Part shown: piece after piece, positions 8,218 through 18,121 of the stretch
How positions within the stretch are numbered: position 1 is the first letter of the stretch
How the letters are laid out: each line of letters starts with the position of its first letter
NCBI GenBank assembly: GCA_002292265.1
Contig: DBBQ01000038.1
Coordinates: forward strand, 40,488 to 104,487
Direction of reading: 5' to 3'
DNA length: 64,000 nucleotides
From: Flavobacteriaceae bacterium UBA980
GTDB taxonomy: Bacteria; Bacteroidota; Bacteroidia; Flavobacteriales; Flavobacteriaceae
The notes under the pieces: model-generated
Seen by the model: only the letters and a program-made list of their open reading frames with translations
Told to the model about the DNA's origin: nothing
The model's database searches: none
Made by a program: the position numbers and the translations under genes

Positions 8218-8910
8218 TCAGTTACGCCGTCCCCCAAAAACTTGAAAAGCAAAATAGGCTAGCGTTGCCAAAGAAGACAAAGCTGCAACCACATAGGTTC
8301 TCGCTGCCCATTTCAACGCATCTTCAGCACCTGCCAGTTCCTCACGCGATATCATGTTTTTTCTTTGGAGCCATTCCAAAGCTCGGTTACTGGCATCGTA
8401 CTCTACCGGTAAAGTCACAAAACTGAAAAGAGTCCCCATAGCAAACAGTCCTACTCCCGCAGCCGCAATCTCAAAACCAAAAGGAATGACCTGCATCAAA
8501 ACCAAGCCAGCAATAATAACAATCATTGATAAATTAGAGGCCACACCAACTACGGGAACTAAAGAAGAACGCAACTGAAGCCATTGATAGCTTTGGGCAT
8601 GTTGAACAGCGTGACCACACTCGTGAGCCGCTACTGCTGCCGCTGCTGCATTGCGCTCATGATATACAGATTCACTCAGATTTACCGTTTTCTTTTGGGG
8701 GTTGTAGTGGTCGGTTAAAGACCCCCGAACTGAGATTACTTGTACATCTCGAATTCCATGATCTGTTAACATTTGTTCTGCGATTTCTTTTCCTGACATT
8801 CCATTGCGGAGCTGCAGCTTGGAATAGGTTTTAAACTTCCGCTTTAAGGTATTGCTCACCCACATACTGGCAAGTGAAATCAGAATAATTAGTAAATAGT
8901 AACTTCCCAT
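8218..8910 (-). CDS. Membrane zinc metallopeptidase (YugP-like, Zn_peptidase_2)
   Basis: 230-residue membrane protein with an N-terminal membrane segment (YYLLIILISLASMWV) and the zinc site AHECGHAVQH near residue 94 (HExxH). Further hydrophobic helices follow (VGVASNLSMIVIIAGLVLM and others). This order matches the YugP-type family of putative membrane zinc peptidases, whose substrates are not established. It appears monocistronic. The ATG at 8910 opens directly into the first membrane helix. Confidence 0.88.
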   Translation of the reverse strand: MGSYYLLIILISLASMWVSNTLKRKFKTYSKLQLRNGMSGKEIAEQMLTDHGIRDVQVISVRGSLTDHYNPQKKTVNLSESVYHERNAAAAAVAAHECGHAVQHAQSYQWLQLRSSLVPVVGVASNLSMIVIIAGLVLMQVIPFGFEIAAAGVGLFAMGTLFSFVTLPVEYDASNRALEWLQRKNMISREELAGAEDALKWAARTYVVAALSSLATLAYFAFQVFGGRRN

Positions 8911-9036
8911 ACTTCTTTTTGTAAAAATAAATCAAACCTGTGAATTGGTAGTCCTTCTAAGATTTTTTTAACTAAAATTAAATACCCCTAACCGTGAACA
9001 AAAGACTTAAAAAAAAACACCGTCACACGAACTTGC

Positions 9037-11853
9037 TTAGTAAACGATATTGATAATCTTGTTGGGAACAATAATCCATTTTTTAGGTGCTTTTCCTTGG
9101 AGGTATTCCGCAGTCCGAGCATCATCCAAAACCGCTTTTTTGATTTCTTCCTGCTCTAGACTCAAGGCCAGTGGAATAGTAAATCGCATTTTACCATTAA
9201 ATGAAACAGGGTAGTTTTTTGAATCTTCTATTAAATAAGACTCGTTGACCTCGGGATAAGGCTGATTTATCAAAGTACTCGTATTGCCCAGTTTTTGCCA
9301 TATTTCCTCAGCTAGATGGGGTGCGAAAGGAGACAGCAATAAGGTTAATGGAGAAAGGATTTCCCTGCTGTGACAATTCAAACTTGTCAACTCATTCACA
9401 CAGATCATAAAGGAACTCACACAGGTATTGAAAGAAAAGTTTTCAATATCAGTAGTTACTTTTTTTATGGTTTCGTGAAGCACTTTCAATTCCTTTTTTC
9501 CAGGCTTTTCCTCGGTAACGATCCATTGATCGTCTTTAAAAAACAAACGCCAGTATTTTTTTAAAAAATTATGTACCCCTGAGATTCCTGCGGTGTTCCA
9601 TGGTTTAGCTTGCTCAACGGGACCTAGAAACATTTCGAACATACGCAGTGTATCCGCTCCGTATTGATTGCATATTTCATCCGGGTTGACCACATTGTAT
9701 TTGGACTTGGACATTTTCTCAACCTCGCGTCCTACTTTGAAAACACCTTCGTGCATTTCAAATTCAGCTGTTTCAAACTGACTTTGCCATTTGCGTAAAC
9801 CTTCTGTATCCAATTCATCAGATGCATTGACCAGGTTTACATCCACACGGATGGGCTCAATCCCTTCTTCAGTTTCTAAAAGATCTTTGGACACATAGGT
9901 CTTTGTTCCCGGTTTTCTGTAGATAAAAGCAGAAGTCCCTAAAATCATCCCCTGGTTGATGAGCTTTTTTGCGTATTCTTCTACGGGTACTATTCCTAAG
10001 TCAAAAAGAAATTTTTGCCAAAAACGAGAATATAACAAATGTCCCGTGGCGTGCTCACTTCCTCCTAAATACAAATCTACTTCGCGCCAATACTCCATGG
10101 CTTGTTTTCCGACAAACACATCCGAATTTTGAGCGTCCATATACCGATAAAAATACCAAGAACTGCCAGCCCAACCAGGCATCGTATTCAATTCTAAGGG
10201 ATATACAGTTTGATGGTCAATTTTTTCATTTACTACTACCTTTTTGGATACGGTATCCCAAGCCCATTTCTCCGCATTGCCTAGTGGAGGTGCACCTTCA
10301 GAGGTAGGTAAATAATTTTCTACTTCGGGTAGTTCAAGCGGCAAGTCTTCCAAAGTCAGGGGTTGAGGCATTTGCTCATTATAATACATAGGGATGGGTT
10401 CCCCCCAGTAACGCTGCCTGCTAAAGATAGCATCTCGCAGTCTATAATTAATCGTCCCCGTACCACATTCTTTTTCCTCCAAGGCTTCGATGACTTTATC
10501 TGTAGCCTCTTGATAGGACAAGCCTGTTAAAAAGTCAGAGTTGTCTATCGTAGTGTTTTCCTTGTCTGTAAAGGCTTCCTTTTCGATAGAAACGCCTTTA
10601 AAAATATTTTTAATAGGAATATCGAAATGCTTGGCAAAGTCGTAGTCTCTTTGATCGCCACAGGGAACCGCCATCACAGCGCCCGTTCCGTAGTCTGCCA
10701 AAACATAATCCCCTATCCAAATGGGAATCCGACTCCCGTCAAAAGGGTGAATTACATAGCTTCCCGTAAAGACCCCTGTACTATTTTTAACATCGGCCAT
10801 ACGTTCGCGTTGGGTGCGCTGTTTCGTTTCTGAAATGTAGGCCTCTACATCATCTTTGTGATCGGGATGAGTAATTTTTTGAACCAATTCCAATTCGGGG
10901 GCTAGAGTCATAAAGGTTACCCCAAACAACGTATCAGGACGTGTGGTAAAAACTTCAATTTTTTCTTCATGTCCTTCAATTTGAAAAAAGACTTTCGCCC
11001 CAATGGATTTCCCGATCCAGTTGCGCTGCATTTCCTTCAAAGATTCGGGCCAATCGATTTCATCCAATCCCTTGAGCAGACGCTCTGCATAGGCACCTAT
11101 TCGCATGCTCCATTGCTTCATTTTCTTTTTGGTAACAGGATACCCTCCCCGTTCTGAGACCCCGTTGATAATTTCATCGTTGGCTAAAACCGTCCCTAAT
11201 TCAGCACACCAGTTGACTTCTGTCTCAGACAAATAGGTCAAACGATACCCCAATAAAATTTCTTCTTTTTTGCTTTCGATAAATGCGTTCCATTCCGCTG
11301 CTGAAAAAGATTCTATGCCCGCGCTACAGACCGCATTTAGTGTGGTATTTCCCTCTTTTTCAAAGCGAAGGACTAAGTGGGATATCGGCAATGCCTTGTC
11401 CTCATCATTACAGTAATAATGGTCGAAGAGAAGCAAGAAAATCCACTGCGTCCATTTATAAAAATCGGGATTAGAAGTACGCACTTCTCGGCTCCAATCA
11501 AAAGAAAATCCCATTTGATCCAGCTGATCGCGATATCGAGCAATGTTTTCTTGGGTGGTCTTTGCGGGATGCTGACCTGTTTGAATGGCATACTGCTCCG
11601 CAGGCAAGCCAAAAGAATCATACCCTTGGGGATGCAACACGTTAAAGCCTTGGTGTCTTTTATAACGCGCAAAAATATCACTTGCAATGTAGCCCAAAGG
11701 GTGCCCTACATGTAACCCTGCACCTGAGGGGTAGGGAAACATATCCATAATATAATACTTGGGCTTTTCCGAATGATTATCAGCTTTAAATGTCTGATTT
11801 TTTGCCCAGTAGGCTCGCCATTTTTGTTCTATAGAATTAAAGTCGTATCCCAC
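9037..11853 (-). CDS. leuS: Leucine-tRNA ligase
   Basis: Class I synthetase charging tRNA-Leu, 938 residues. The HIGH motif is HVGHPLGY near residue 47 and the KMSKS motif is MSKSKYN near residue 715. Between them lies the CP1 editing domain, with TTRPDTLFGVTFM and a GTGAVMAVPCGDQRDY stretch. A leucine-specific segment and an anticodon-binding domain follow. The start MGYDFNSIEQKWRAYW is the usual flavobacterial N-terminus. A -7-like element TATTTTTG lies 28 bases upstream. Confidence 0.97.
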   Translation of the reverse strand: MGYDFNSIEQKWRAYWAKNQTFKADNHSEKPKYYIMDMFPYPSGAGLHVGHPLGYIASDIFARYKRHQGFNVLHPQGYDSFGLPAEQYAIQTGQHPAKTTQENIARYRDQLDQMGFSFDWSREVRTSNPDFYKWTQWIFLLLFDHYYCNDEDKALPISHLVLRFEKEGNTTLNAVCSAGIESFSAAEWNAFIESKKEEILLGYRLTYLSETEVNWCAELGTVLANDEIINGVSERGGYPVTKKKMKQWSMRIGAYAERLLKGLDEIDWPESLKEMQRNWIGKSIGAKVFFQIEGHEEKIEVFTTRPDTLFGVTFMTLAPELELVQKITHPDHKDDVEAYISETKQRTQRERMADVKNSTGVFTGSYVIHPFDGSRIPIWIGDYVLADYGTGAVMAVPCGDQRDYDFAKHFDIPIKNIFKGVSIEKEAFTDKENTTIDNSDFLTGLSYQEATDKVIEALEEKECGTGTINYRLRDAIFSRQRYWGEPIPMYYNEQMPQPLTLEDLPLELPEVENYLPTSEGAPPLGNAEKWAWDTVSKKVVVNEKIDHQTVYPLELNTMPGWAGSSWYFYRYMDAQNSDVFVGKQAMEYWREVDLYLGGSEHATGHLLYSRFWQKFLFDLGIVPVEEYAKKLINQGMILGTSAFIYRKPGTKTYVSKDLLETEEGIEPIRVDVNLVNASDELDTEGLRKWQSQFETAEFEMHEGVFKVGREVEKMSKSKYNVVNPDEICNQYGADTLRMFEMFLGPVEQAKPWNTAGISGVHNFLKKYWRLFFKDDQWIVTEEKPGKKELKVLHETIKKVTTDIENFSFNTCVSSFMICVNELTSLNCHSREILSPLTLLLSPFAPHLAEEIWQKLGNTSTLINQPYPEVNESYLIEDSKNYPVSFNGKMRFTIPLALSLEQEEIKKAVLDDARTAEYLQGKAPKKWIIVPNKIINIVY

Positions 11854-11881
11854 GGTTTTTGAGTTATTCTTCTGAAAGGCA

Positions 11882-11889
11882 CAAAAATA
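11882..11889 (-). promoter_or_regulatory. Candidate -7 promoter element of leuS
   Basis: TATTTTTG on the minus strand is a full match to TAnnTTTG, 28 bases before the leuS ATG. Confidence 0.4.
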
Positions 11890-11979
11890 CGCTTATTGCT
11901 TGAATGTCAAAAAGCTAAAAGAACATTTTATCCCAGTCTTAATCTTATATTTCTTTCTATTTTTACAAAAACATTGTCC

Positions 11980-12858
11980 GTGGCAAAAAAAAAATACGAT
12001 AACTATCAAAAAAGAAGAGTACGCAGCAGTTATATTTCTGTAGTGGTAAGCATCACTGTGGTTTTGTTTTTCTTAGGTATTTTGGGACTTTTCTTACTCA
12101 ATGCCAAAAATGTAGCGACGCATTTTAAAGAACAGATTGTCATGACTGTGTATCTAAAGGACAGTGCGAAAGACATTGAGGTCACCCAATTGCAAAAGAA
12201 AATTCAGCTGGATCCCGCAACCAAAAAGGTGAATTTTACTCCAAAAGAGGAAGCCGCGGCCCAATATTCTAGAGATATCGGAGAGGATTTTGTGGAATTT
12301 TTAGGCTACAACCCCCTGTTAAACTCAGTTGACATCTATTTCAATGCTGCTTTTGTCAATACGCTTAGCTTAACGCAAACCCAAAGAGAAATTGCATCCG
12401 AGAGTTTTGTAGATGAAGTGATTTACGATCAGCCGCTAGTGACCCTTTTGGATGAGAATATTCAAAAAATATCCTTTGTCTTATTTTTGTGCACGGTACT
12501 TTTTGTTGTCATTGCACTTTTATTAATCAACAGTTCCATCCGGCTTTCTATTTATTCCAAACGATTCGTAATTAAAACCATGCAACTGGTAGGGGCCACA
12601 AAATCCTTTATTCGCAAACCTTTTATATGGAGTCATTTACGCTTAGGGATTATAAGTTCTTTACTTGCTTTAATCGCGCTGACCTTAGTGCTTTGGGAGA
12701 TAAACAAACGCTTCCCGGAATTGGGTCTATGGAATCAAACCTTCGAACTGATGATCGTTTTTATAGGTATTTTCGTCCTCGGTATAAGCATTACTGGACT
12801 GAGTACTTTCTTTGCTACGCAACGTTACTTAAATCTTAAAACAGACGCCGTTTATTAA
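11980..12858 (+). CDS. ftsX: Cell division protein FtsX
   Basis: Permease-like membrane partner of the FtsE ATPase, which links septal peptidoglycan hydrolysis to division. After a short basic N-terminus (KKKYDNYQKRRVRSSY) comes the first membrane helix, then a large periplasmic domain (residues ~40-155), then three C-terminal helices (VLFLCTVLFVVIALLLI and others). No ATG precedes the conserved YQKRR block. I chose GTG at 11980, and TTG at 11974 is possible. The open frame extends to 11896 without family character. ftsE is not adjacent. It leads a run with DUF3098, uppP and truB. Confidence 0.9.
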   Translation: MAKKKYDNYQKRRVRSSYISVVVSITVVLFFLGILGLFLLNAKNVATHFKEQIVMTVYLKDSAKDIEVTQLQKKIQLDPATKKVNFTPKEEAAAQYSRDIGEDFVEFLGYNPLLNSVDIYFNAAFVNTLSLTQTQREIASESFVDEVIYDQPLVTLLDENIQKISFVLFLCTVLFVVIALLLINSSIRLSIYSKRFVIKTMQLVGATKSFIRKPFIWSHLRLGIISSLLALIALTLVLWEINKRFPELGLWNQTFELMIVFIGIFVLGISITGLSTFFATQRYLNLKTDAVY

Positions 12859-12866
12859 AATAACCT

Positions 12867-13112
12867 ATGAAAAAGAACACAACCACCAAAAGATTCTTAT
12901 TTGAAAAAAGAAATTATCGCATTCTGTTTTTGGCATTTGCACTTATTGCCTCGGGGTTTATTTTAATGACCGGAGGCGGTAGTGAAAACCCGAATTATTT
13001 CAATGAAGAAATCTTTAATTTTAGAAGAATTCGTCTGGCTCCCACGTTGGTTCTCATAGGGTTTGGAGTGGCGATGTATTCCATTTTGACACACCCGACA
13101 CCTAAGAAATGA
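12867..13112 (+). CDS. DUF3098 domain-containing membrane protein
   Basis: 81-residue protein with two membrane helices (ILFLAFALIASGFILM and LVLIGFGVAMYSI) separated by a short loop containing GGGSENPNYFNEEIF. This is the DUF3098 signature of Bacteroidota, where the gene sits between ftsX and uppP as here. Its function is unknown; the position suggests an envelope or division role. It starts 8 bases after ftsX and overlaps uppP by 4 bases (ATGA). Confidence 0.9.
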   Translation: MKKNTTTKRFLFEKRNYRILFLAFALIASGFILMTGGGSENPNYFNEEIFNFRRIRLAPTLVLIGFGVAMYSILTHPTPKK

Positions 13113-13900
13113 ATTTTATAGAAGCCATTGTACTTGGAATTATCCAAGGGCTGACAGAATTTTTACCGATTTCTTCTAGCGGTCATTTAGAAATTGGCAA
13201 AGCCCTATTTGGGAATGAAACCATAGGACAGGAAAGTTTATTTCTAACCCTAGTTTTACACTTAGGAACTGCAATGAGTACACTGGTCGTATTTAAAAAT
13301 GAAATCCTACAAATTTTAAAAGGTCTTTTTCAATTGAAATGGAATGAAGACGCTCGTTTTTCATTGAAAATTATTTTATCCATGTTACCCGCTGCTGGAG
13401 TTGGACTGTTTTTACAAGATCAAATCGAAGCCTTGTTTTCTCAAAATTTGGTTTTGGTAGGAGGTCTATTGCTAGTTACTGCAGTGCTCCTTTTTTTAGC
13501 AGATCGAGCCAAAGACACCCAAAAAAAAGTTTCCTATTCCAACGCCATGATTTTAGGGCTAGTCCAAGCTGTTGCGATTCTTCCAGGAATTTCCAGAAGT
13601 GGCTCTACTATAGCCAGTGCAGTACTTTTAGGAGTGGATCGAGAAAAAGCAGCACGTTTTTCCTTTTTAATGGTGCTACCGTTGATTTTTGGAAGCATGG
13701 CAAAAAAAATAGTAGACCTCGGGGGGACGCCTGAAAACACAGATACCCTAGCGTTGATTTTGGGTTTTGGTGCAGCTTTTTTAAGTGGTATCATTGCCTG
13801 TAAATGGATGATCGCTTTGGTTAAGAAAAGTCAGCTGAAATATTTCAGTTATTATTGTATACTGGTCGGCGGAATAACACTCTTCTATGGACTTTTTTAA
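13109..13900 (+). CDS. uppP: Undecaprenyl-diphosphatase
   Basis: Polytopic membrane phosphatase of the BacA/UppP family that recycles undecaprenyl pyrophosphate for peptidoglycan and O-antigen assembly. Both signature motifs are present: GLTEFLPISSSGHLE near residue 14 and LPGISRSGSTI near residue 158, with hydrophobic helices throughout. At 263 residues it has the usual length. It overlaps the preceding gene by 4 bases and truB by 14 bases, so the four-gene run is almost certainly one transcript. Confidence 0.96.
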   Translation: MNFIEAIVLGIIQGLTEFLPISSSGHLEIGKALFGNETIGQESLFLTLVLHLGTAMSTLVVFKNEILQILKGLFQLKWNEDARFSLKIILSMLPAAGVGLFLQDQIEALFSQNLVLVGGLLLVTAVLLFLADRAKDTQKKVSYSNAMILGLVQAVAILPGISRSGSTIASAVLLGVDREKAARFSFLMVLPLIFGSMAKKIVDLGGTPENTDTLALILGFGAAFLSGIIACKWMIALVKKSQLKYFSYYCILVGGITLFYGLF

Positions 13901-14627
13901 ACAACATTTTAAAGCGGAAACCCTTTTGGACGGGCAGGTCTTTGCAATTGACAAACCCCTGGGATGGACCTCCTTTCAGGTGGTAAACAAAATTCGATGG
14001 CATCTGAAAAATGAAACCGGTTTAAAAAAATTAAAAGTGGGCCATGCGGGAACCTTAGACCCGCTTGCCACAGGCTTGTTACTTCTTTGTACAGGAAAAA
14101 AAACTAAAACTATAAACGAACTTCAACAAGGAAAAAAAACATACGAAGGTACCTTTAGCTTGGGTGCCACTACACCTTCTTACGACTTAGAAACTGAGAT
14201 TGAGTCGCGGTATCCGACAGACCACATCAAGGAGGACTTAGTCCATCAGGCTGCTCAAGAGTTTATTGGGGAGATCGCGCAGTATCCTCCTCTCTTTTCG
14301 GCTTTAAAAAAAGAGGGCAAACGACTTTATGAATTAGCAAGAGAAGGAAAAACTACGGATTTAAAAGCTCGAACCGTACATATTTCAAAATTTGAAATTA
14401 AAAAAATTGCACTTCCAGAAATTTATTTTTTGGTCGAGTGCAGCAAGGGAACCTACATTCGAAGTTTAGCCCATGATTTTGGAGTAAAGTTGGACTCGGG
14501 GGCTTATCTTTCCTCACTCAAACGTACAGAAAGCGGATCCTATTCCCTCAAAGACGCTTTTACCATGGAAAGTGTCGTGCAAGTCGATTCCGATAAAAAC
14601 ATTAAAAGTGTAAAATTAAATTCTTGA
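13887..14627 (+). CDS. truB: tRNA pseudouridine(55) synthase
   Basis: Converts U55 in the T-loop of tRNAs to pseudouridine. The catalytic motif [14 protein letters not shown], with the nucleophilic Asp, lies near residue 52. [15 protein letters not shown] precedes it and [13 protein letters not shown] marks the second conserved block. The protein has 246 residues, in the range of bacterial TruB lacking a long C-terminal PUA extension. It overlaps uppP by 14 bases and precedes nadA by 16 bases. Confidence 0.96.
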   Translation: MDFFKQHFKAETLLDGQVFAIDKPLGWTSFQVVNKIRWHLKNETGLKKLKVGHAGTLDPLATGLLLLCTGKKTKTINELQQGKKTYEGTFSLGATTPSYDLETEIESRYPTDHIKEDLVHQAAQEFIGEIAQYPPLFSALKKEGKRLYELAREGKTTDLKARTVHISKFEIKKIALPEIYFLVECSKGTYIRSLAHDFGVKLDSGAYLSSLKRTESGSYSLKDAFTMESVVQVDSDKNIKSVKLNS

Positions 14628-14643
14628 TCTCAATAAAAAAGCA

Positions 14644-15609
14644 ATGAAAACCGCAACTCCTTTTAAAATTAGTAATGAAAAAAACAAGCTGAATCTCTCT
14701 CAAGAAATTCAGAGACTTAAAAAAGAGAAAAACGCAGTAATTCTGGCACATTATTACCAAGAAGAGGCCATCCAAGAAGTAGCGGATTATCTGGGAGACA
14801 GTCTTTATTTGGCCCAACAAGCCGCAAAAGTAGATCAGGACATCATCGTTTTTGCTGGGGTTCATTTTATGGCAGAGACCGCTAAAATCATCAACCCGAC
14901 CAAAAAAGTCCTACTTCCCGACTTGAAAGCAGGTTGTTCGCTAGCCGATTCATGCCCGCCAGAGGATTTTGCAGTATTTAAAGCAAAGCACCCAAACGCG
15001 ATTATAGTTTCTTACATCAATTGTTCCGCGGAAGTAAAAACCCTGAGCGACCTAGTTTGTACTTCGAGTAATGCCAAAAAAATCATTGAAAGTATTCCTG
15101 AAGATCAGGAGATTATCTTTGCTCCTGACAAGAATTTAGGCGCCTACCTCAATAAGGAAACGGGGCGTAATATGATCTTATGGGAAGGCTCTTGTATTGT
15201 ACACGAAGCCTTTTCATTTGAAAAGATTGTATCGCTGACCAAGTCCTACCCCAAGGCTAAGTTTATTGCGCATCCAGAGAGTGAATCTCCAGTGCTAGAA
15301 ATAGCCCATTACATTGGAAGTACTTCTGGACTTTTAGCCTTTGTACAAAAAGATAACGCTCAAGAATATATAGTGGCAACCGAAGCTGGTATTCTACACG
15401 AAATGCAAAAACGTTGCCCAGAAAAAACTTTTATTCCCGCCCCTGTAGAAGACGACACCTGTGCCTGTAGTGAATGTGCCTTTATGAAGCTCAACACCCT
15501 TGAAAAGCTACATCGCTGTTTGGTGGAAGAAACCCCTGAAGTCCAGATGGATTCGCAGCTGATGGATGCGGCCAGACTCCCGATAGAACGCATGTTTAAA
15601 TTGAGCTGA
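14644..15609 (+). CDS. nadA: Quinolinate synthase
   Basis: [4Fe-4S] enzyme condensing iminoaspartate with dihydroxyacetone phosphate to quinolinate, in de novo NAD synthesis. Features are AVILAHYYQ near residue 30, the cysteine blocks [10 protein letters not shown] and [11 protein letters not shown], and the C-terminal cluster motif [16 protein letters not shown]. Cluster-ligand cysteines are all present. The protein has 321 residues. It is the first gene of a contiguous nadA-nadB-nadC run; nadB begins 1 base after its stop codon. Confidence 0.97.
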   Translation: MKTATPFKISNEKNKLNLSQEIQRLKKEKNAVILAHYYQEEAIQEVADYLGDSLYLAQQAAKVDQDIIVFAGVHFMAETAKIINPTKKVLLPDLKAGCSLADSCPPEDFAVFKAKHPNAIIVSYINCSAEVKTLSDLVCTSSNAKKIIESIPEDQEIIFAPDKNLGAYLNKETGRNMILWEGSCIVHEAFSFEKIVSLTKSYPKAKFIAHPESESPVLEIAHYIGSTSGLLAFVQKDNAQEYIVATEAGILHEMQKRCPEKTFIPAPVEDDTCACSECAFMKLNTLEKLHRCLVEETPEVQMDSQLMDAARLPIERMFKLS

Positions 15610-15610
15610 T

Positions 15611-17164
15611 ATGGTACAGGACCTCCTTGTTATCGGTACAGGAATCTCTGGCTTGACCTTTGCGATCAAAGTGGCGGAGCAAAATCCCAACTACTCCATC
15701 ACCCTCATTTCAAAAAGCGATATCAACGAGGGAAATACGCGCTATGCACAAGGGGGAATTGCCGTGGTTCGCAACCTAAAAAAAGATTCTACTGAAAAAC
15801 ATATCGAAGATACCCTCCAAGCGGGTGATGGAGCCTGTGACCCTGAGGTTGTGAAATTTGTTGTAGAAGAGGCAAATCAACGTTTGAATGAACTCATCCA
15901 TTGGGGTATGGAGTTTGACAAAAACAAAGAAAAATTACATTTGGGGATTGAAGGTGGACATTCTGAAAAAAGAATCGTTCACTACAAAGACCAGACAGGG
16001 AAACAAATTCAACAGGCGCTCAACGCCAAAGTCAAAACATTTCCAAACATCACCCTCTTAGAAAACCATACCCTTGTAGATTTAATCACAGACCATCACG
16101 CTCCTGTGAAAAAAAACCGTTGTTACGGCGCCTATGTGATTTCTCAAGAACAGGAGGAAATTGTTAAAATAAGTTCTAAAATTACCGTGCTTTCCACGGG
16201 AGGAGCAGGTAGCCTCTATGCTTATTCTACCAATCCCAGTATCGCCACAGGGGACGGCTTAGGTGCCGCATACCGAGCTAAAGTACAAATGGAGAGACTC
16301 CCTTTTGTGCAATTTCATCCCACCGCTTTACGGGACAAAGTAAAAGGAAATGTCTTTTTAATTACTGAGGCGGTTCGAGGTGTAGGAGGAAAATTATGCA
16401 CTGCCGAACAAGAAGAGTTCATGTTAAGTGAAGATCCTAGAGGTGCCTTAGCGCCAAGAGACATCGTAGCACGTGGTATTCAAAAACAGATCAACAAACA
16501 AAAAGAAAAATTTGTTTGGTTGGACGGCTCCTCGATTCCCAAAAAACAGTGGAAATCCGAATTTCCAAACATTTATAAAACCTGTTTGTCGATCGGGATA
16601 CAGCTACCCGAAGATCCTATTCCTGTGGTACCTGCTGCACACTATTTTTGTGGTGGAATCAAAGTGAACCATCACAGCGAATCGCAATTGAAAGGCCTTT
16701 ATGCCATTGGAGAATGCAGTGCTACCGGCCTACATGGAGCAAATCGCCTTGCCTCCAACTCCCTATTGGAAGCTCTCGTATTTGCTCATAGAGCAGCCTT
16801 AGACTGTTTGAAAGCACTTCAAAAACCGCTGCCCAGTGACGCTTTTTACAAAGCACTACCCCAATGGGACGGTGAAGGGTATTCCAAAAAGAATACGCTG
16901 GACGAAGTACCCGTATTGAGAAAAAAATTACAAGAAATTATGACGCGTTCTGTTGGGATCTTTAAATCAACCCAAAGTCTACAACAAGCCGAAGAAAAAA
17001 TAAACGATATTTATCTGGAAGTTCATCAGTTCTACAATCAAAATAAATTGACAAATGACCTTTGTGAATTGAGAAATATGGTCAGTATTGCTTATTTAAT
17101 CATAAAACAAGCGCAAGAACTTAACGAAAATAAAGGTGTTTTTTACAATCACGACTATGCCTGA
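15611..17164 (+). CDS. nadB: L-aspartate oxidase
   Basis: FAD-dependent oxidase converting L-aspartate to iminoaspartate, the substrate of NadA. The N-terminal dinucleotide motif is VIGTGISGLTFAI. Family motifs NEGNTRYAQGGIAVV, GGHSEKRIVHYKDQTG and the FAD-proximal CSATGLHGANRLASNSLLE (near residue 375) are present. The C-terminal helical domain of the succinate dehydrogenase/fumarate reductase flavoprotein family follows. The protein has 517 residues, and its end overlaps nadC by 8 bases. Confidence 0.97.
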   Translation: MVQDLLVIGTGISGLTFAIKVAEQNPNYSITLISKSDINEGNTRYAQGGIAVVRNLKKDSTEKHIEDTLQAGDGACDPEVVKFVVEEANQRLNELIHWGMEFDKNKEKLHLGIEGGHSEKRIVHYKDQTGKQIQQALNAKVKTFPNITLLENHTLVDLITDHHAPVKKNRCYGAYVISQEQEEIVKISSKITVLSTGGAGSLYAYSTNPSIATGDGLGAAYRAKVQMERLPFVQFHPTALRDKVKGNVFLITEAVRGVGGKLCTAEQEEFMLSEDPRGALAPRDIVARGIQKQINKQKEKFVWLDGSSIPKKQWKSEFPNIYKTCLSIGIQLPEDPIPVVPAAHYFCGGIKVNHHSESQLKGLYAIGECSATGLHGANRLASNSLLEALVFAHRAALDCLKALQKPLPSDAFYKALPQWDGEGYSKKNTLDEVPVLRKKLQEIMTRSVGIFKSTQSLQQAEEKINDIYLEVHQFYNQNKLTNDLCELRNMVSIAYLIIKQAQELNENKGVFYNHDYA

Positions 17165-18020
17165 AAAGTTTCTAGACCAGTACAGAGAACAGCTTGATTT
17201 ATTTGTTGATCAAGCCCTAGCCGAAGATCTAGGTGAAGGAGATCACAGCAGTTTATCCTGTATTGAACCTGAAAGTCAAAGTAGTGCCCAACTCCTAGTT
17301 AAGGAGAACGGACGTATTGCTGGACTTGCCCTTGCACAACTTATTTTTTCTCGATATGATTCACGACTACAGGTAGATCTTTTGTTAGAAGAAGGCGAGG
17401 TGGTCAAAAAAGGAGACCTTGCTTTTCGGGTACATGGACCTACTCAGTCGTTACTCGCCACGGAGCGTTTAGTTTTAAACACAATGCAGCGCATGAGCGG
17501 GATCACTACCCTTACAGATCGGTTGAATCAGAAAATACGGCATACCCCCTGCACCCTTTTGGACACCCGAAAAACGAGTCCAAATTTCAGATTTCCTGAA
17601 AAATGGGCTGTGCTTATTGGCGGAGGAAGTAATCATCGTATGGGTTTGTTTGATGCCTTGATGATTAAAGACAACCACATTGATTTTTGTGGTGGAGTAT
17701 CTCAAGCCCTTCAAAAAACAACACAATATCTAACGGATTTAGTAACCCCATTGGAAGTTGTAGTGGAATGCAGAAATCAAGAGGAAATTAAAGCAGCACT
17801 CCCCTTTGCATGTGTTACGAGAATTCTCCTGGACAATCAAAGTCCAGAGGAACTTGTGAGAGCAATCGCTCTAATCGATGGAAAAAAACCCACCGAAGCG
17901 TCCGGTACTATCACTGAAAAAAACCTTGTGGAGTTTGCCGAAACGGGAGTGGATTTTATCTCAATGGGCGCGTTGACCTACGAGGCAAAAAGTTTGGATT
18001 TGAGTCTTAAAGCCCTTTAG
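17157..18020 (+). CDS. nadC: Nicotinate-nucleotide diphosphorylase (carboxylating)
   Basis: Quinolinate phosphoribosyltransferase: quinolinate plus PRPP gives nicotinate mononucleotide, completing the NadABC pathway. Motifs are EDLGEGDHSS near residue 22, ERLVLNTMQRMSGI, the DTRKTSPNFR substrate loop, HRMGLFDALMIKDNH and the C-terminal SGTITEKN and ISMGALT segments. I chose ATG 17157 because it gives the standard N-terminus and overlaps nadB by only 8 bases. An in-frame ATG at 17136 would lie deeper in nadB. The protein has 287 residues. Confidence 0.95.
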   Translation: MPEKFLDQYREQLDLFVDQALAEDLGEGDHSSLSCIEPESQSSAQLLVKENGRIAGLALAQLIFSRYDSRLQVDLLLEEGEVVKKGDLAFRVHGPTQSLLATERLVLNTMQRMSGITTLTDRLNQKIRHTPCTLLDTRKTSPNFRFPEKWAVLIGGGSNHRMGLFDALMIKDNHIDFCGGVSQALQKTTQYLTDLVTPLEVVVECRNQEEIKAALPFACVTRILLDNQSPEELVRAIALIDGKKPTEASGTITEKNLVEFAETGVDFISMGALTYEAKSLDLSLKAL

Positions 18021-18094
18021 AAAATCTCTTTAAAAGCTTTTCATTGCGAAATAAAGAATGTGTACTTCTACCAGAAAAATTGTGCTTTAATTTT

Positions 18095-18102
18095 TATATT
18101 TG
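18095..18102 (+). promoter_or_regulatory. Candidate -7 promoter element of pyrH-frr
   Basis: TATATTTG matches TAnnTTTG and ends 19 bases upstream of the pyrH ATG in the 101-base gap after nadC. Confidence 0.45.
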
Positions 18103-18121
18103 CTCATACACCTTATTCTAA